A stretch of 54,646 bases of DNA, taken from an uncultured Mollicutes bacterium (GTDB taxonomy: Bacteria; Bacillota_I; Bacilli_A; Acholeplasmatales; Anaeroplasmataceae). Below, in pieces: positions 16,240 through 25,507 of this stretch. Numbering within the stretch: the first letter of the stretch is position 1; every line of letters starts with the position of its first letter. The position numbers and the translations under genes were made by a program. Below the pieces are notes generated by a model. It did not search any database and had not been told where the DNA came from. It saw nothing but the letters and a program-made list of their open reading frames with translations. The stretch is from positions 1-54,646 of the forward strand of contig CALCWU010000140.1 in NCBI GenBank assembly GCA_937905855.1. The letters run 5' to 3'.

Positions 16240-17096
16240 TGATTAGAAAAAAGAGCTTTGATGGTACACCAACGCTATATTTAGTTGCAACCCCGATAGG
16301 TAACCTAGAGGATATTACCTATCGGGCAATTCATATTTTAAATGATGTTGATAAAATATATGCTGAGGATACACGCAATTCCTTAGTGCTATTAAATCAT
16401 TATCAAATTAAAACTCATTTGGAAAGCTATCATGAATTTAATCAGGAAATAAAAACTAAGGATATTATTAATGAACTTTTAAGCGGTATGAATATTGCGA
16501 TTATAACTGATGCTGGTTTACCGGTTATTTCTGATCCTGGCTTTAAAATTGCAAGAGAAGCAAGAAATCAAGGCATTGCAGTTACAACTATTCCTGGTGC
16601 CTCAGCTGGTATTAGTGCTCTTGTCGCTTCAGGTCTTCCTCCTAAGCCATATACATTTTATGGGTTCTTGGATTCTAAGAGTAGTATAAGAATTAATGAG
16701 CTTAATAATTTAAAATTTTTAAAGTCTACCCTTATTTTTTATGAAGCACCTCATCGTATAATTGAATCATTAATAGATATGAGAAATGTTTTAGGTAATC
16801 GTAATGCTGTTATTGCAAGAGAATTAACTAAAAAGTATGAGGAATATATTTGCGGCACATTAGATGAGCTTATTAATTCTTCAAATCTTAAGGGTGAAAT
16901 GGTTGTTCTTATTGAAGGCTATCAGGAAGAGAGTACAACAATTTTAAATCCTAATGAAAAGATTGATGAGCTTATATCCTTAGGCTATAAGCCTAATGAG
17001 GCAATTAAGGAAGTTGCAAAAATGATGAATCAGTCAAGAAATGATATATATAAGGCTTATGCTCTTTATAAAAGAGGCAGCGATGAAGAAGATTAG
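16239..17096 (+). CDS. rsmI: 16S rRNA (cytidine-1402 2'-O)-methyltransferase
   Basis: This 285-residue tetrapyrrole-methylase-fold enzyme methylates C1402 in the ribosomal P-site. Visible family signatures are LYLVATPIGNLEDIT, AEDTRNS, TDAGLPVISDPG (SAM loop) and FYEAPHRI. The C-terminal domain (KPNEAIKEVAKMM) is also typical. The ATG at 16239 overlaps the preceding stop (TAATG). The position matches yabC of Bacillus. The 3' end overlaps the following lipoprotein gene by 14 bases. Confidence 0.96.
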   Translation: MIRKKSFDGTPTLYLVATPIGNLEDITYRAIHILNDVDKIYAEDTRNSLVLLNHYQIKTHLESYHEFNQEIKTKDIINELLSGMNIAIITDAGLPVISDPGFKIAREARNQGIAVTTIPGASAGISALVASGLPPKPYTFYGFLDSKSSIRINELNNLKFLKSTLIFYEAPHRIIESLIDMRNVLGNRNAVIARELTKKYEEYICGTLDELINSSNLKGEMVVLIEGYQEESTTILNPNEKIDELISLGYKPNEAIKEVAKMMNQSRNDIYKAYALYKRGSDEED

Positions 17097-17694
17097 TTTA
17101 ATTTGTTTGATGCTTTTTTTTCTTTTAGGCTGTAGTTCTTTATCTAAAGATGAAAAGAAATTTTTAAGCTTATATGAAAATCCTGATTATGCTTTAGAAT
17201 ATCAATATTTAGAAAATGATCAAAATATTGTGTCTATAGAATATCAAAGCTTAATGAAAAAGCTAAAGAAGGATACATTTATTCTTTATGTTGGTGGTTC
17301 TTGGTGTAATAATTGTCAGGCTTCATTACCATTTATCCAAAAAAGTGCCATTAATAATGATGTTATTATTTATAATTTTAATCCAAGACTTAAAAATGAA
17401 TATGAGTATGATATTAGAAATTGTACTAATAAGACTACTCTAGGATTATATAAAAGATTTATTGAAATGACCAAATACCAAAATCCTCTTGGTATTAAAA
17501 CAGAAAATACGGATATTGATCGAATGAGCGTTCCTACTGTTTTAGCCTATAAAAAGGGTGAAATGGTTGGTTATGTAACTAGGGAATATTTATATGATGG
17601 TAAGATTTTATATTTAGATGATGATGAAGTAAAGGTTGATTATAGTGCTTCATATTTAAATGAGCTTAATGAATTAATGAATAAAATAAAGTAA
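17083..17694 (+). CDS. Thioredoxin-fold lipoprotein with CxxC
   Basis: The protein has 203 residues. The start ATG 17083 gives a clean lipoprotein signal (MKKISLICLMLFFLLGCSS, Cys17) and has AAGAGG just before it; the frame extends back to 17041 inside rsmI. A thioredoxin-like strand leads into the active-site-like motif GGSWCNNCQASLPFI (CNNC, residues about 80-83), and cis-Pro-like VPTVLAY lies near residue 160. This suggests an extracytoplasmic disulfide reductase or oxidase. It overlaps rsmI by 14 bases. A second protein of this kind is at 26033. Redox role inferred; substrate unknown. Confidence 0.82.
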   Translation: MKKISLICLMLFFLLGCSSLSKDEKKFLSLYENPDYALEYQYLENDQNIVSIEYQSLMKKLKKDTFILYVGGSWCNNCQASLPFIQKSAINNDVIIYNFNPRLKNEYEYDIRNCTNKTTLGLYKRFIEMTKYQNPLGIKTENTDIDRMSVPTVLAYKKGEMVGYVTREYLYDGKILYLDDDEVKVDYSASYLNELNELMNKIK

Positions 17695-17700
17695 TTTACT

Positions 17701-17728
17701 TTGAAAAATTAAAAATTAGATGTATAAT
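17701..17728 (+). promoter_or_regulatory. Promoter of metG
   Basis: TTGAAA (17701-17706) and TATAAT (17723-17728) with 16-base spacing, 28 bases before the start codon. Confidence 0.7.
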
Positions 17729-17755
17729 GTAGTGTATTAGAAAGAGCGTGATTAT

Positions 17756-19675
17756 ATGAAGGAAAAGTTTTATTTAACAACAGCAATTGCTTACACATCA
17801 AGTAAGCCTCATATTGGTAATGTGTATGAATCAATTTTATCTGATGCAATTGTTCGTTTTAAGAAGAAGGAAGGCTATGATGTTTATTTTCAAACAGGAA
17901 CTGATGAGCATGGCCAAAAAATAGAAAATAAAGCTAAAAGCTTAGGAATAACACCTAAGGAGCATGTTGATAATATCTCTAATCAAATAAAAGAGGTTTA
18001 TAAAATGATGAATATTGATTATGATCATTTTGTAAGAACAACTGATCCTTATCATGAGCGTGAGGTTCAAAAAATATTTAGATATTTATTTGAAAAGGGC
18101 GATATTTATAAGGGATTTTATGAGGGATATTATTGTGTTGACTGTGAATCTTATTTTACAGAAAAAGATTTAGTTGATGGTTGCTGTCCAGACTGTGGTG
18201 CTAAGGTTACAAGAAATAAAGAGGAATGCTATTTCTTTAAGCTAACTCCTTATCAGGATAGATTAGTTGAATATATTAAAACCCATGATGATTTTATTCA
18301 ACCTGAATCAAGAAAGAATGAAATGCTTAATAACTTTTTAGCTAAACCGCTTCCTGATTTATGTGTATCTAGAACATCATATAAATGGGGTATTCCTGTT
18401 GATTTTGATCCTAAGCATGTAATTTATGTTTGGATAGATGCCCTAGCTAATTATATTACAGGTATTGGCTATCATTTTAATGAACAATCTGATCCATTAT
18501 TTGTTAAAAATTGGCCTGCTGATGTTCATATTATTGGTAAGGATATTTTAAGATTCCATACAATTTATTGGCCTATAATGCTAATGGCTTTGGATTTACC
18601 ACTTCCAAAGCAGGTATTTGCTCATCCTTGGATTTTAATGAATCACAATAAGATGAGTAAATCAAAGGGCAATGTTATTTATCCAAGTGAGCTTTGTGAG
18701 CTATTTGGTGTTGATGCAGTAAGATATTATTGTCTTCATGAAATTCCTTATGCTCAGGATGGTAATTTAACATATGAATTAGTTTGTGAAAAGAATAATA
18801 GTGATCTTGCTAATACCTTAGGTAATTTAGTAAATAGAACTATGGCTATGGCTAAAAAATATTTTGATTCTAAGGTTGTAATAAGCTCACAAAAAACAGA
18901 ATTTGATGCTTCATTAGAGGAAATGACTAATAATTTATGTAATACGATGATTAATTTAATGAAGGATTATCATGTTGCAGATGCTATTGATGAGGTATTA
19001 AAGGTATTAAGAAGAGCCAACAAATATGTTGATGAAACAATGCCTTGGGCTTTAGCAAAGGATGAGACTAAAAAGGATGAGCTAATGGATGTTATGTATC
19101 ATCTATTAGAAGCAATTCGTATTTGTGCTATTATGCTTGAGCCTTTTATTCCGGACACATCAAAGAAAATTTATCAAATGCTAAATACTAAGGCTACATC
19201 ATTTGCAGATGCTAAATTTGGCGTAGTTAAGGAATTTAATGTTGGTGAGGCTATAATGCTATTTAAGCGTTTAGATGTTAATAAGGATGTACTTGATATC
19301 GTTCGTGCTCGCGAGGAAGCTGAAAATGCAAAGAAAGAGGAAGCAAATAATCTTATAACAATTGATGACTTTGATAAGGTTGAAATGGTTGTTGGTAAAA
19401 TTATTGAAGCAAATAAACATCCTAAGGCTGATAAGCTTTTAGTGTTTAAGGTTGATATTGGCTCTGAGGTACGTCAAATTGTTTCAGGAATAGCTAAATT
19501 CTATAATCCTAATGATTTGATTGGCAAAAAGGTTGTCGTTGTTAAAAATTTAAAGCCTGTTGTTCTTCGTGGTGTTGAGTCACAGGGTATGCTTCTTTGC
19601 GCAAGTGATGAAGAGGACAAAAACCTTGAACTTTTAAATGTTTCTAAATTAAATCCAGGAGATCATATTAGTTAA
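17756..19675 (+). CDS. metG: Methionyl-tRNA synthetase
   Basis: The protein has 639 residues. The class I signatures are a HIGH-type motif PHIGNVYES near residue 20 and KMSKSKGNV near residue 300. A zinc knuckle inserted in the catalytic domain has two CxxC pairs (CVDC and CPDC, about residues 127-147). The C-terminal 105 residues (from IDDFDKVEMVVGKI) form the Trbp111/EMAP-II-like tRNA-binding domain, which makes the enzyme a dimer in many bacteria. It charges tRNA-Met with methionine. Own promoter at 17701. The position after rsmI parallels Bacillus. The YitT gene follows after four bases. Confidence 0.97.
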   Translation: MKEKFYLTTAIAYTSSKPHIGNVYESILSDAIVRFKKKEGYDVYFQTGTDEHGQKIENKAKSLGITPKEHVDNISNQIKEVYKMMNIDYDHFVRTTDPYHEREVQKIFRYLFEKGDIYKGFYEGYYCVDCESYFTEKDLVDGCCPDCGAKVTRNKEECYFFKLTPYQDRLVEYIKTHDDFIQPESRKNEMLNNFLAKPLPDLCVSRTSYKWGIPVDFDPKHVIYVWIDALANYITGIGYHFNEQSDPLFVKNWPADVHIIGKDILRFHTIYWPIMLMALDLPLPKQVFAHPWILMNHNKMSKSKGNVIYPSELCELFGVDAVRYYCLHEIPYAQDGNLTYELVCEKNNSDLANTLGNLVNRTMAMAKKYFDSKVVISSQKTEFDASLEEMTNNLCNTMINLMKDYHVADAIDEVLKVLRRANKYVDETMPWALAKDETKKDELMDVMYHLLEAIRICAIMLEPFIPDTSKKIYQMLNTKATSFADAKFGVVKEFNVGEAIMLFKRLDVNKDVLDIVRAREEAENAKKEEANNLITIDDFDKVEMVVGKIIEANKHPKADKLLVFKVDIGSEVRQIVSGIAKFYNPNDLIGKKVVVVKNLKPVVLRGVESQGMLLCASDEEDKNLELLNVSKLNPGDHIS

Positions 19676-19679
19676 TTAT

Positions 19680-20579
19680 ATGAAAGATAAAGCTTTTAAA
19701 CTCGTTAAGAATGATGTATTTCCTTTATTCATAGTAGTTATTTCATCTCTTATTTATGTTATGGGCTTTGAATGGTTCTTAAAGCCTATTGGTGTTTATG
19801 CAGGAGGACTTACAGGTCTTGCCCAGCTTATTAGGGAGATTTTTCTCTTATTTAATGTTGATCTTAGCGTTGGTCTATTGATTTTTATTTTAAATGTTCC
19901 TATTGTTTTAGTTGGTTTTCGTTTTGTATCTAAGAGATTTGCTATCTATTCTATTATTTGTATTGTTATTCAATCTGTTTTAACGTCTGGTATTTTTCCA
20001 TTTGTTGATTTTGTGGTTAATAGTGGTGCAAATGTTGATTATTTGCTTTGCTCAATTATTGGTGCTATCGTTACGGGCTTTGCTTGTGGATTTGCCTTAA
20101 GATTTGGAACCTCAACGGGTGGTATTGATATTTTAGCTCAAGCAGCAACACTTCGTGATAGTAAGGTTAGCATTGGTATGATTACGATGATTTCCAATGT
20201 TTTAATTGGTTGTATCGGCGGTGGAATTATCCAAAAGAATATGGCTATCATTCTTTATACCTTTGTAAGAATTATTTTAACTAGTATAACAGTTGATAAA
20301 ATTCATACTGCTTATAGCCTATTTAGTCTTAATGTTATAAGTGAAAAATCAACAGAAATAACTGATATAATTTTAAGGGAATTAAATCGTGGCTGTACAA
20401 TAATTAATGTTGAGGGTGCTTATACAAAGGATCATAAATTTGATATATTTATGGTTGTATCATCATATGAAATTCATCAGGTTATGGATATTATAAAGAA
20501 AATTGATCCACATGTATTTGTTGTGGTATCTCCTGTTAAAAGAATATTTGGTAATTATAAAAAGAAAACAATTATTTAA
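19680..20579 (+). CDS. YitT family membrane protein (DUF161 + DUF2179)
   Basis: This 299-residue protein has five to six membrane segments in the first 200 residues, including the typical internal repeats PIGVYAGGLTGLAQLI and FGTSTGGIDILAQ. A cytoplasmic C-terminal ferredoxin-like DUF2179 domain follows (IILRELNRGCTIINVEGAYT, then HVFVVVSPVKRIFGNY). The molecular function of YitT proteins is not established. It follows metG by four bases and is probably co-transcribed; the operon ends at the terminator immediately downstream. Confidence 0.9.
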   Translation: MKDKAFKLVKNDVFPLFIVVISSLIYVMGFEWFLKPIGVYAGGLTGLAQLIREIFLLFNVDLSVGLLIFILNVPIVLVGFRFVSKRFAIYSIICIVIQSVLTSGIFPFVDFVVNSGANVDYLLCSIIGAIVTGFACGFALRFGTSTGGIDILAQAATLRDSKVSIGMITMISNVLIGCIGGGIIQKNMAIILYTFVRIILTSITVDKIHTAYSLFSLNVISEKSTEITDIILRELNRGCTIINVEGAYTKDHKFDIFMVVSSYEIHQVMDIIKKIDPHVFVVVSPVKRIFGNYKKKTII

Positions 20580-20612
20580 AATGCTAGCTTTTATTTATAG
20601 TTAGCATTTTTA
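20580..20612 (+). terminator. Terminator of the metG-yitT operon
   Basis: Ten-pair hairpin (AATGCTAGCT with AGTTAGCATT, one G-U) and a T-run. Confidence 0.85.
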
Positions 20613-20646
20613 TTTGTATTTTAATTAAAATATTTTTTGTCAAATA

Positions 20647-20675
20647 TTGTACTTTTTAAATTAATATAATATAAT
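20647..20675 (+). promoter_or_regulatory. Promoter of the helical-protein/diguanylate-cyclase pair
   Basis: TTGTAC (20647-20652) and TATAAT (20670-20675) with 17-base spacing. A second TATAAT overlaps at 20665-20670. Confidence 0.6.
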
Positions 20676-20698
20676 AATCATATATGGAGGAGCTTATT

Positions 20699-21388
20699 AT
20701 GCTAGATTTGAATTTAACCTTAAAGCTACTTGAGAAAAATAATTTAGATAATATAGATATCAAAAGATTAATTGAATTTTTTGAAAATGACGCTGCCTCT
20801 AAAAATGAAGCAGCAAATGAGGTATATGTTTTTTATCGTAAATTGGTTGTGTTAAATAAGTTTGCTGCCAACCAAACAAAAATTCACTTAATTGCTAGTA
20901 GATACTTAAACAATTCTATTGCAACTAACATTAAAAAAGAGCCTTTACTTTTTTTAGAGATGAATTATTATTATGAGATGTCAGCATATGATAGATGTCT
21001 TTATTATGCAAATTTATTAATTGATGCTGATTCCTATGAATTAACCTTTAGGCTAGCTGCTATTAGTTATGTTTTAACAATATTCTTTAATCAAAATTTA
21101 ATTAAGGATGCTTATACCTATATTGATAAGCTAATGGATATAATTAGACAAGTTGGTGATTATAAGCCTCATGAGCTATTAATCTTTATCATTGACGCCT
21201 TAGATATTTATGCCAAGGCCAAGGATTATGACAAATATCAAGAATATTTATTAAAATATCAAGAAATTATGAAGGAAAATTCAGATTTTAATCATCGAGA
21301 TGGCATCAATTTTTGTTATAAAATGCATAAAATATATCATGATGTTGAGCTTTCAAATGAAAATCCTAATAACGTTTTAAAGGAATGA
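20699..21388 (+). CDS. Helical (TPR-like) protein coupled to a diguanylate cyclase
   Basis: The protein has 229 residues and no signal or membrane segment. The ATG at 20699 follows TATGGAGGAGC, so the in-frame ATG at 20684 is part of the ribosome-binding site. The sequence is almost entirely amphipathic helices with Tyr/Leu-rich spacing (YYEMSAYDRCLYYANLLIDA, AYTYIDKLMDIIRQVG), suggesting a TPR-like scaffold, though no canonical repeat is clear. It overlaps the GGDEF gene by four bases (ATGA), so expression is coupled; it may be a regulator or partner of that enzyme. Function inferred only from context. Confidence 0.75.
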   Translation: MLDLNLTLKLLEKNNLDNIDIKRLIEFFENDAASKNEAANEVYVFYRKLVVLNKFAANQTKIHLIASRYLNNSIATNIKKEPLLFLEMNYYYEMSAYDRCLYYANLLIDADSYELTFRLAAISYVLTIFFNQNLIKDAYTYIDKLMDIIRQVGDYKPHELLIFIIDALDIYAKAKDYDKYQEYLLKYQEIMKENSDFNHRDGINFCYKMHKIYHDVELSNENPNNVLKE

Positions 21389-22194
21389 ATAATATCTTAA
21401 ATAATTTTGATAATAATTATTTTTATATTGATGAATATTGTTCAATCTTAATCCCTATTTTCAGATATATTAGGAATTTAGTTACTAATGATGACCTTGT
21501 AAATTATGTTAATAAAATATTAAAATATAATCAAAGTCTAAATGATAAGCTATCCTTTTATTCATTTTTAATCGATGAGGTTAAAATTGATATGAATAAA
21601 TATTATGCCCTATATTTAAATTATACATTTGCTTTAAAGGAATTTTATCGTAATAGTCAAATTATTAAGGAAACACAAATTGAATCAGAGCTTTCAACTC
21701 ATAAATTTAAAATTGAATATGATAATTTAAAGGAAAAATATCATTTAGATATTTTAACAAGCTGTTATAATCGTTTAATTTTAAAGGAAATTAATGAGGA
21801 AATAGTAGAGGATGATACAGCTGTTTTATATTTTGATATAGATAATTTAAAAACAGTAAATGATAAATATGGTCATTACGTTGGTGATTTATATATTCAA
21901 ACATTTGCAAATGAGCTTTTAAAGCATTTTAAATTTCCAGCTAAATGCATTCGTTATGGTGGCGATGAGTTTGTAGTTATTCATCCTAATACAAATGATG
22001 CAGAAATTAAAAATAATGTTAAAGCACTTGAGAAATCATGTGCTAAAATAAAAAAGCTTGGTGGTTATGATTTAAGCATATCTTCAAGCAATGGTTATTA
22101 TTTTGGTGATGGTATAAATAAATACAAGGATATTATTTCAAAGGCTGATGCGAAAATGTATTTAGCTAAGAAAGAAAAGAAACAAAATAATTAA
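21385..22194 (+). CDS. Diguanylate cyclase (GGDEF domain)
   Basis: This 269-residue soluble protein has a helical N-terminal region of about 115 residues with no recognised sensor domain, followed by a GGDEF domain. The domain opens with LDILTSCYNR, contains the metal-binding YFDIDNLKTVND and the intact catalytic RYGGDEF at about residues 191-197, and ends with the usual DAKMYLAKK. It makes cyclic di-GMP from two GTP. No RxxD inhibitory site is evident before GGDEF. The start overlaps the upstream helical-protein gene (ATGA), so that protein may be its input. The phosphodiesterase candidate is at 37203-39557. Confidence 0.92.
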   Translation: MNNILNNFDNNYFYIDEYCSILIPIFRYIRNLVTNDDLVNYVNKILKYNQSLNDKLSFYSFLIDEVKIDMNKYYALYLNYTFALKEFYRNSQIIKETQIESELSTHKFKIEYDNLKEKYHLDILTSCYNRLILKEINEEIVEDDTAVLYFDIDNLKTVNDKYGHYVGDLYIQTFANELLKHFKFPAKCIRYGGDEFVVIHPNTNDAEIKNNVKALEKSCAKIKKLGGYDLSISSSNGYYFGDGINKYKDIISKADAKMYLAKKEKKQNN

Positions 22195-22216
22195 GATGAT
22201 TTAGGTCATCTTTTTA
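22193..22216 (+). terminator. Terminator of the diguanylate cyclase operon
   Basis: Seven-pair hairpin AAGATGA / TCATCTT (22193-22212) followed by T5; it starts inside the stop codon. Confidence 0.75.
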
Positions 22217-22222
22217 TTTTTT

Positions 22223-22236
22223 TGAAAACGCTTTAA
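22223..22236 (+). promoter_or_regulatory. cre-like catabolite control site
   Basis: TGAAAACGCTTTAA matches the CcpA operator consensus TGWAANCGNTNWCA at all but one conserved position. It lies between the upstream terminator and the ABC exporter gene and overlaps a possible TTGAAA -35. Whether this organism has CcpA cannot be seen here. Confidence 0.4.
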
Positions 22237-22298
22237 AATATAAAAAGATTTTTAATTATGATAGAATTTAGATAGTTTTATTTAATAGGAGGATGATT

Positions 22299-24959
22299 AT
22301 GTTAAGACTTAAAAATATTAAGAAATATTATAAGGTTGCTGACACACGTGTTGAAGCCTTAAAGGGAATTAGTCTATCTTTTAGAAAAAGTGAATTTGTT
22401 TCAATTTTAGGTCCATCAGGCTGTGGTAAAACTACAACTTTAAATATAATTGGTGGACTTGATAAATATAGCTCCGGTGATTTATTTATAAATGGTAAAT
22501 CAACTAAGGAATTTTCTAATCATGATTGGGATGTCTATCGTAATCACCGAATTGGCTTTATTTTTCAAAGCTATAATTTAATACCACATCAAACAATTTT
22601 AGGCAATGTTGAGCTTTCCTTAACCATTGCTGGTGTTAGTAAGGAAGAAAGAACTAAAAGAGCTAAGGAAGCCTTGGATAGAGTAGGCTTAAAGGGCCAA
22701 TATAATAAGAAGCCTAATCAATTATCTGGTGGACAATGTCAAAGAGTTGCAATTGCCCGTGCTCTTGTTAATGAGCCAGAAATTCTTTTAGCTGATGAAC
22801 CAACAGGAGCCTTGGATACACAAACATCTATTCAAATTATGGATTTGATTAAGGAAATATCTAAGGAAAAGCTAGTTATAATGGTTACTCATAATCCTGA
22901 GCTAGCTATGAAATATTCAACAAGAATAATTAAGCTTTTGGATGGTGAGGTTGTTGATGATTCTAATCCTTTTAGTGAAGAGGATGAAATTGCTGAGGTA
23001 AAAGAAAATGTAATTTCTAATAGCTCTGAAAAAGCAAAAATGAGCTTCTTTACAGCCTTCAAGCTATCATTTAAGAATTTATTATCTAAAAAGGCTCGTA
23101 CAATTTTAACCTGTATTGCTGGTTCAATTGGTATTATTGGTATTTCGATGGTTCTTGCAGTATCTTCTGGTGTAAAGGGCTATATTAAAAATATGCAAGA
23201 TGATATGCTATCAGGAAACCCTATTACTATTACTGAGCAAGCAATTGATTATACAGCACTTATGAATACAATGACTACATCCCAAAAGGCCAATTTTATT
23301 AAAGAGGCTAATAAGGTTAATGTTAATTCTTTAATCAACTCTTTAGTTAAATCTAGCCAAATGATGGTTAAAAACGATATAACTAAGGATTATATTGATT
23401 ATGTTAAACAAATAAATAGTGATGATGTATCTTGTATTACCTATGATTATGGCTTTAACATATCTAATAATATTTATACATCATTTAGTGTTAATAATTC
23501 AACAACTAATCTTTCCTTAACAGCAATAAAGGAAATATATACAGCGGTTTTAAAGGAAACTGAATTTAAGCAATATGCTTCTTATGTTACAAATTTGGCA
23601 TCTTTATTTGCTCAAGCTCCAGATAATGAGGAATATATTAAATCTCAATATAATGTATTATATGGTAATATTGCCACTAAAGAAGACGAAATAATGGTTG
23701 TATTAGATTCTAACTCTGCTATTACTGATTTAGTTTTAGCTCAGCTTGGCTATTATACTCAAGAAGAATTTTTAAATTTAGCATATAAGGCATCTAATTC
23801 CGCCGATTATAATGAATCATTATATAAGGATAAGTTTAATTATGATGAAATATTAAATAAGGAGTTTAGCTGGTATCCTAATAATAGTATTTATGTAAGA
23901 AATGAAGCCAGTGCTAATTTCCCTTTTACCTATAATGCTTATGAAAATAAGATAAGTGGTAATAAAACCAAGCTAAAAATAGTAGGTATTTTGGAGCCTA
24001 AGGCTGATATTTCTTATGGCTGTATGACTTCAGGCTTTTATTATACAGCTGCCTTAAGTCAAAAAACTTTAGCATCCGCTAAGGAATCAGAGATTATTAA
24101 ATATTTAGATGATAATAATCTTGCTGGCTTTAGTGGTGGTGTTATTTATGATACAAACACAGGTATTAATAGATTTTCAGGTCAAGCAATTGTTTACCAA
24201 TATGATTATTACGATAATAAAAATGTTTTACATGCTAATAACAATGGCTTTTTAGGAACTAGCCCTGATTATTCTTTTATGCTTGGAATGATGGGTGGCT
24301 CATCAAGCTCATCACTTTCATCTTATTATACAATAACTAAAAGAGAGCTTGGCGGTAATGATTTAGCTAATAGTATATCTATTTATCCTACTAATTTTGA
24401 AACAAAAAATAATGTTACTGATTATTTGGATAAATGGAATAGTGATGCTGATATTATATTAAATGGTGTTACCCTTACTAAGGATCAAAGAACAAATGTT
24501 AAATATTCTGATGCAATTGCGTTAATGATTACAATGATTAATAGTATGATTAATCTTGTTACCTATGCTTTAATTGCCTTTACATCATTATCACTTGTTG
24601 TATCATGTGTAATGATTGCTATTATTACCTATGTTTCTGTTATGGAGCGTATTAAAGAAATTGGTGTTATTCGTTCTCTTGGTGGTAGAAAGAGTGACGT
24701 ATCACATCTATTTAATGCTGAAACATTTATAATTGGTGCTGTATCTGGCTTATTCGGTATTATAATTACTTATTTACTTTCAGGAATTGTTAATTTGATT
24801 GTAGGTTCATTATCAGGAATCTATACTCTAGCATCTCTTCCTTGGACAGAGGCTTTAATTATGATTGCTTTAAGTATAGTATTAACATTAATATCTGGTT
24901 TGATTCCTGCAAGAAGTGCAGCTAAAAAGGATCCGGTTGCTGCTTTGAGAAGTGAATAA
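22299..24959 (+). CDS. MacB-like ABC transporter, fused ATPase and FtsX permease
   Basis: The protein has 886 residues. The N-terminal ABC domain carries Walker A GPSGCGKTT (38-46), signature LSGGQCQRVAIARAL (about 142-156), Walker B ILLADEPTGALD and the H-loop MVTHN. A linker leads to one membrane helix at about 268, a large outside domain (about 295-740), and three C-terminal membrane helices of the FtsX/MacB permease, ending with LIPARSAAKKDPVAALR. Such mechanotransducing exporters handle peptides, lipoproteins or antibiotics; with no accessory protein nearby, the substrate is unknown. The start at 22299 follows AGGAGG; the in-frame ATG at 22293 lies in that site. A cre-like site lies upstream. 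Confidence 0.9.
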   Translation: MLRLKNIKKYYKVADTRVEALKGISLSFRKSEFVSILGPSGCGKTTTLNIIGGLDKYSSGDLFINGKSTKEFSNHDWDVYRNHRIGFIFQSYNLIPHQTILGNVELSLTIAGVSKEERTKRAKEALDRVGLKGQYNKKPNQLSGGQCQRVAIARALVNEPEILLADEPTGALDTQTSIQIMDLIKEISKEKLVIMVTHNPELAMKYSTRIIKLLDGEVVDDSNPFSEEDEIAEVKENVISNSSEKAKMSFFTAFKLSFKNLLSKKARTILTCIAGSIGIIGISMVLAVSSGVKGYIKNMQDDMLSGNPITITEQAIDYTALMNTMTTSQKANFIKEANKVNVNSLINSLVKSSQMMVKNDITKDYIDYVKQINSDDVSCITYDYGFNISNNIYTSFSVNNSTTNLSLTAIKEIYTAVLKETEFKQYASYVTNLASLFAQAPDNEEYIKSQYNVLYGNIATKEDEIMVVLDSNSAITDLVLAQLGYYTQEEFLNLAYKASNSADYNESLYKDKFNYDEILNKEFSWYPNNSIYVRNEASANFPFTYNAYENKISGNKTKLKIVGILEPKADISYGCMTSGFYYTAALSQKTLASAKESEIIKYLDDNNLAGFSGGVIYDTNTGINRFSGQAIVYQYDYYDNKNVLHANNNGFLGTSPDYSFMLGMMGGSSSSSLSSYYTITKRELGGNDLANSISIYPTNFETKNNVTDYLDKWNSDADIILNGVTLTKDQRTNVKYSDAIALMITMINSMINLVTYALIAFTSLSLVVSCVMIAIITYVSVMERIKEIGVIRSLGGRKSDVSHLFNAETFIIGAVSGLFGIIITYLLSGIVNLIVGSLSGIYTLASLPWTEALIMIALSIVLTLISGLIPARSAAKKDPVAALRSE

Positions 24960-24970
24960 TTGAATATGTT

Positions 24971-25010
24971 AAAAGTCCTGTTAGATTTTAATTCTTACAG
25001 GATTTTTAAT
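24971..25010 (+). terminator. Terminator of the ABC exporter gene
   Basis: Hairpin AAAAGTCCTGT with ACAGGATTTTT around a 15-base loop, then a T-run. Confidence 0.75.
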
Positions 25011-25092
25011 TTTAAGGAAAGCTTTAGGATAAATCTAGAGCTATCTCAATGGTATAATATGATGATAGACTTATAAACTAGGTATAGTAAAA

Positions 25093-25124
25093 GACCATTA
25101 GATTTGTACCTAATGGTCCTTTTA
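25093..25124. terminator. Bidirectional terminator beyond gerQ
   Basis: Perfect nine-pair hairpin GACCATTAG / CTAATGGTC with an eight-base loop. It has T-rich flanks on both strands, about 20 bases past the gerQ stop on the minus strand. On the plus strand it could end a short transcript from a TATAAT at 25053. Confidence 0.65.
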
Positions 25125-25140
25125 TTAAATGTTTGGAGGA

Positions 25141-25494
25141 TTAATCGTTTTTCTTTGGCTGGTAGGGATAATAATAATTAATTTCCTCATCAAAGGTTAC
25201 ATAATTTAAATAAATAGTAAGTAGAATGTAACGCATATTGTTTGTTGGATCACTTATAATGATATGATCCTTACCTGCAGCTTCAAGCTTACCTTTGAAT
25301 ATTTTTGATCCCCATTGTGAATTTTCAAAGTTCATATAAACAGAAACAGTTTTACCAAGATTTAAGCGTAGGATGTTTTCGATATAGCTTTGTTCATTGG
25401 TGTCAACACTTTGATCGGGATAATTAGATGCGTTTTGATAATAAGGCTGTGGCATCATACAGCCATAAAGTGGTGGATACGGATAATAATTCAT
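25141..25494 (-). CDS. gerQ: Spore coat protein GerQ family
   Basis: The protein has 117 residues, starting at ATG 25494 behind AGGAGATC; the frame runs back to 25524 but without support. The N-terminal 40 residues are rich in Tyr, Pro and Gln. The rest matches GerQ: YIENILRLNLGKTVSVYM, then AAGKDHIIISDPTNNMRY and YVTFDEEI. In Bacillus, GerQ sits in the inner coat, is cross-linked by transglutaminase Tgl, and is needed to localise CwlJ. Here cwlJ lies immediately upstream with 13 bases between, the same partnership. The Gln-containing N-terminus is shorter than in Bacillus. It strongly suggests a sporulating lineage. Confidence 0.9.
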   Translation of the reverse strand: MNYYPYPPLYGCMMPQPYYQNASNYPDQSVDTNEQSYIENILRLNLGKTVSVYMNFENSQWGSKIFKGKLEAAGKDHIIISDPTNNMRYILLTIYLNYVTFDEEINYYYPYQPKKND

Positions 25495-25507
25495 AATGAT
25501 CTCCTTA

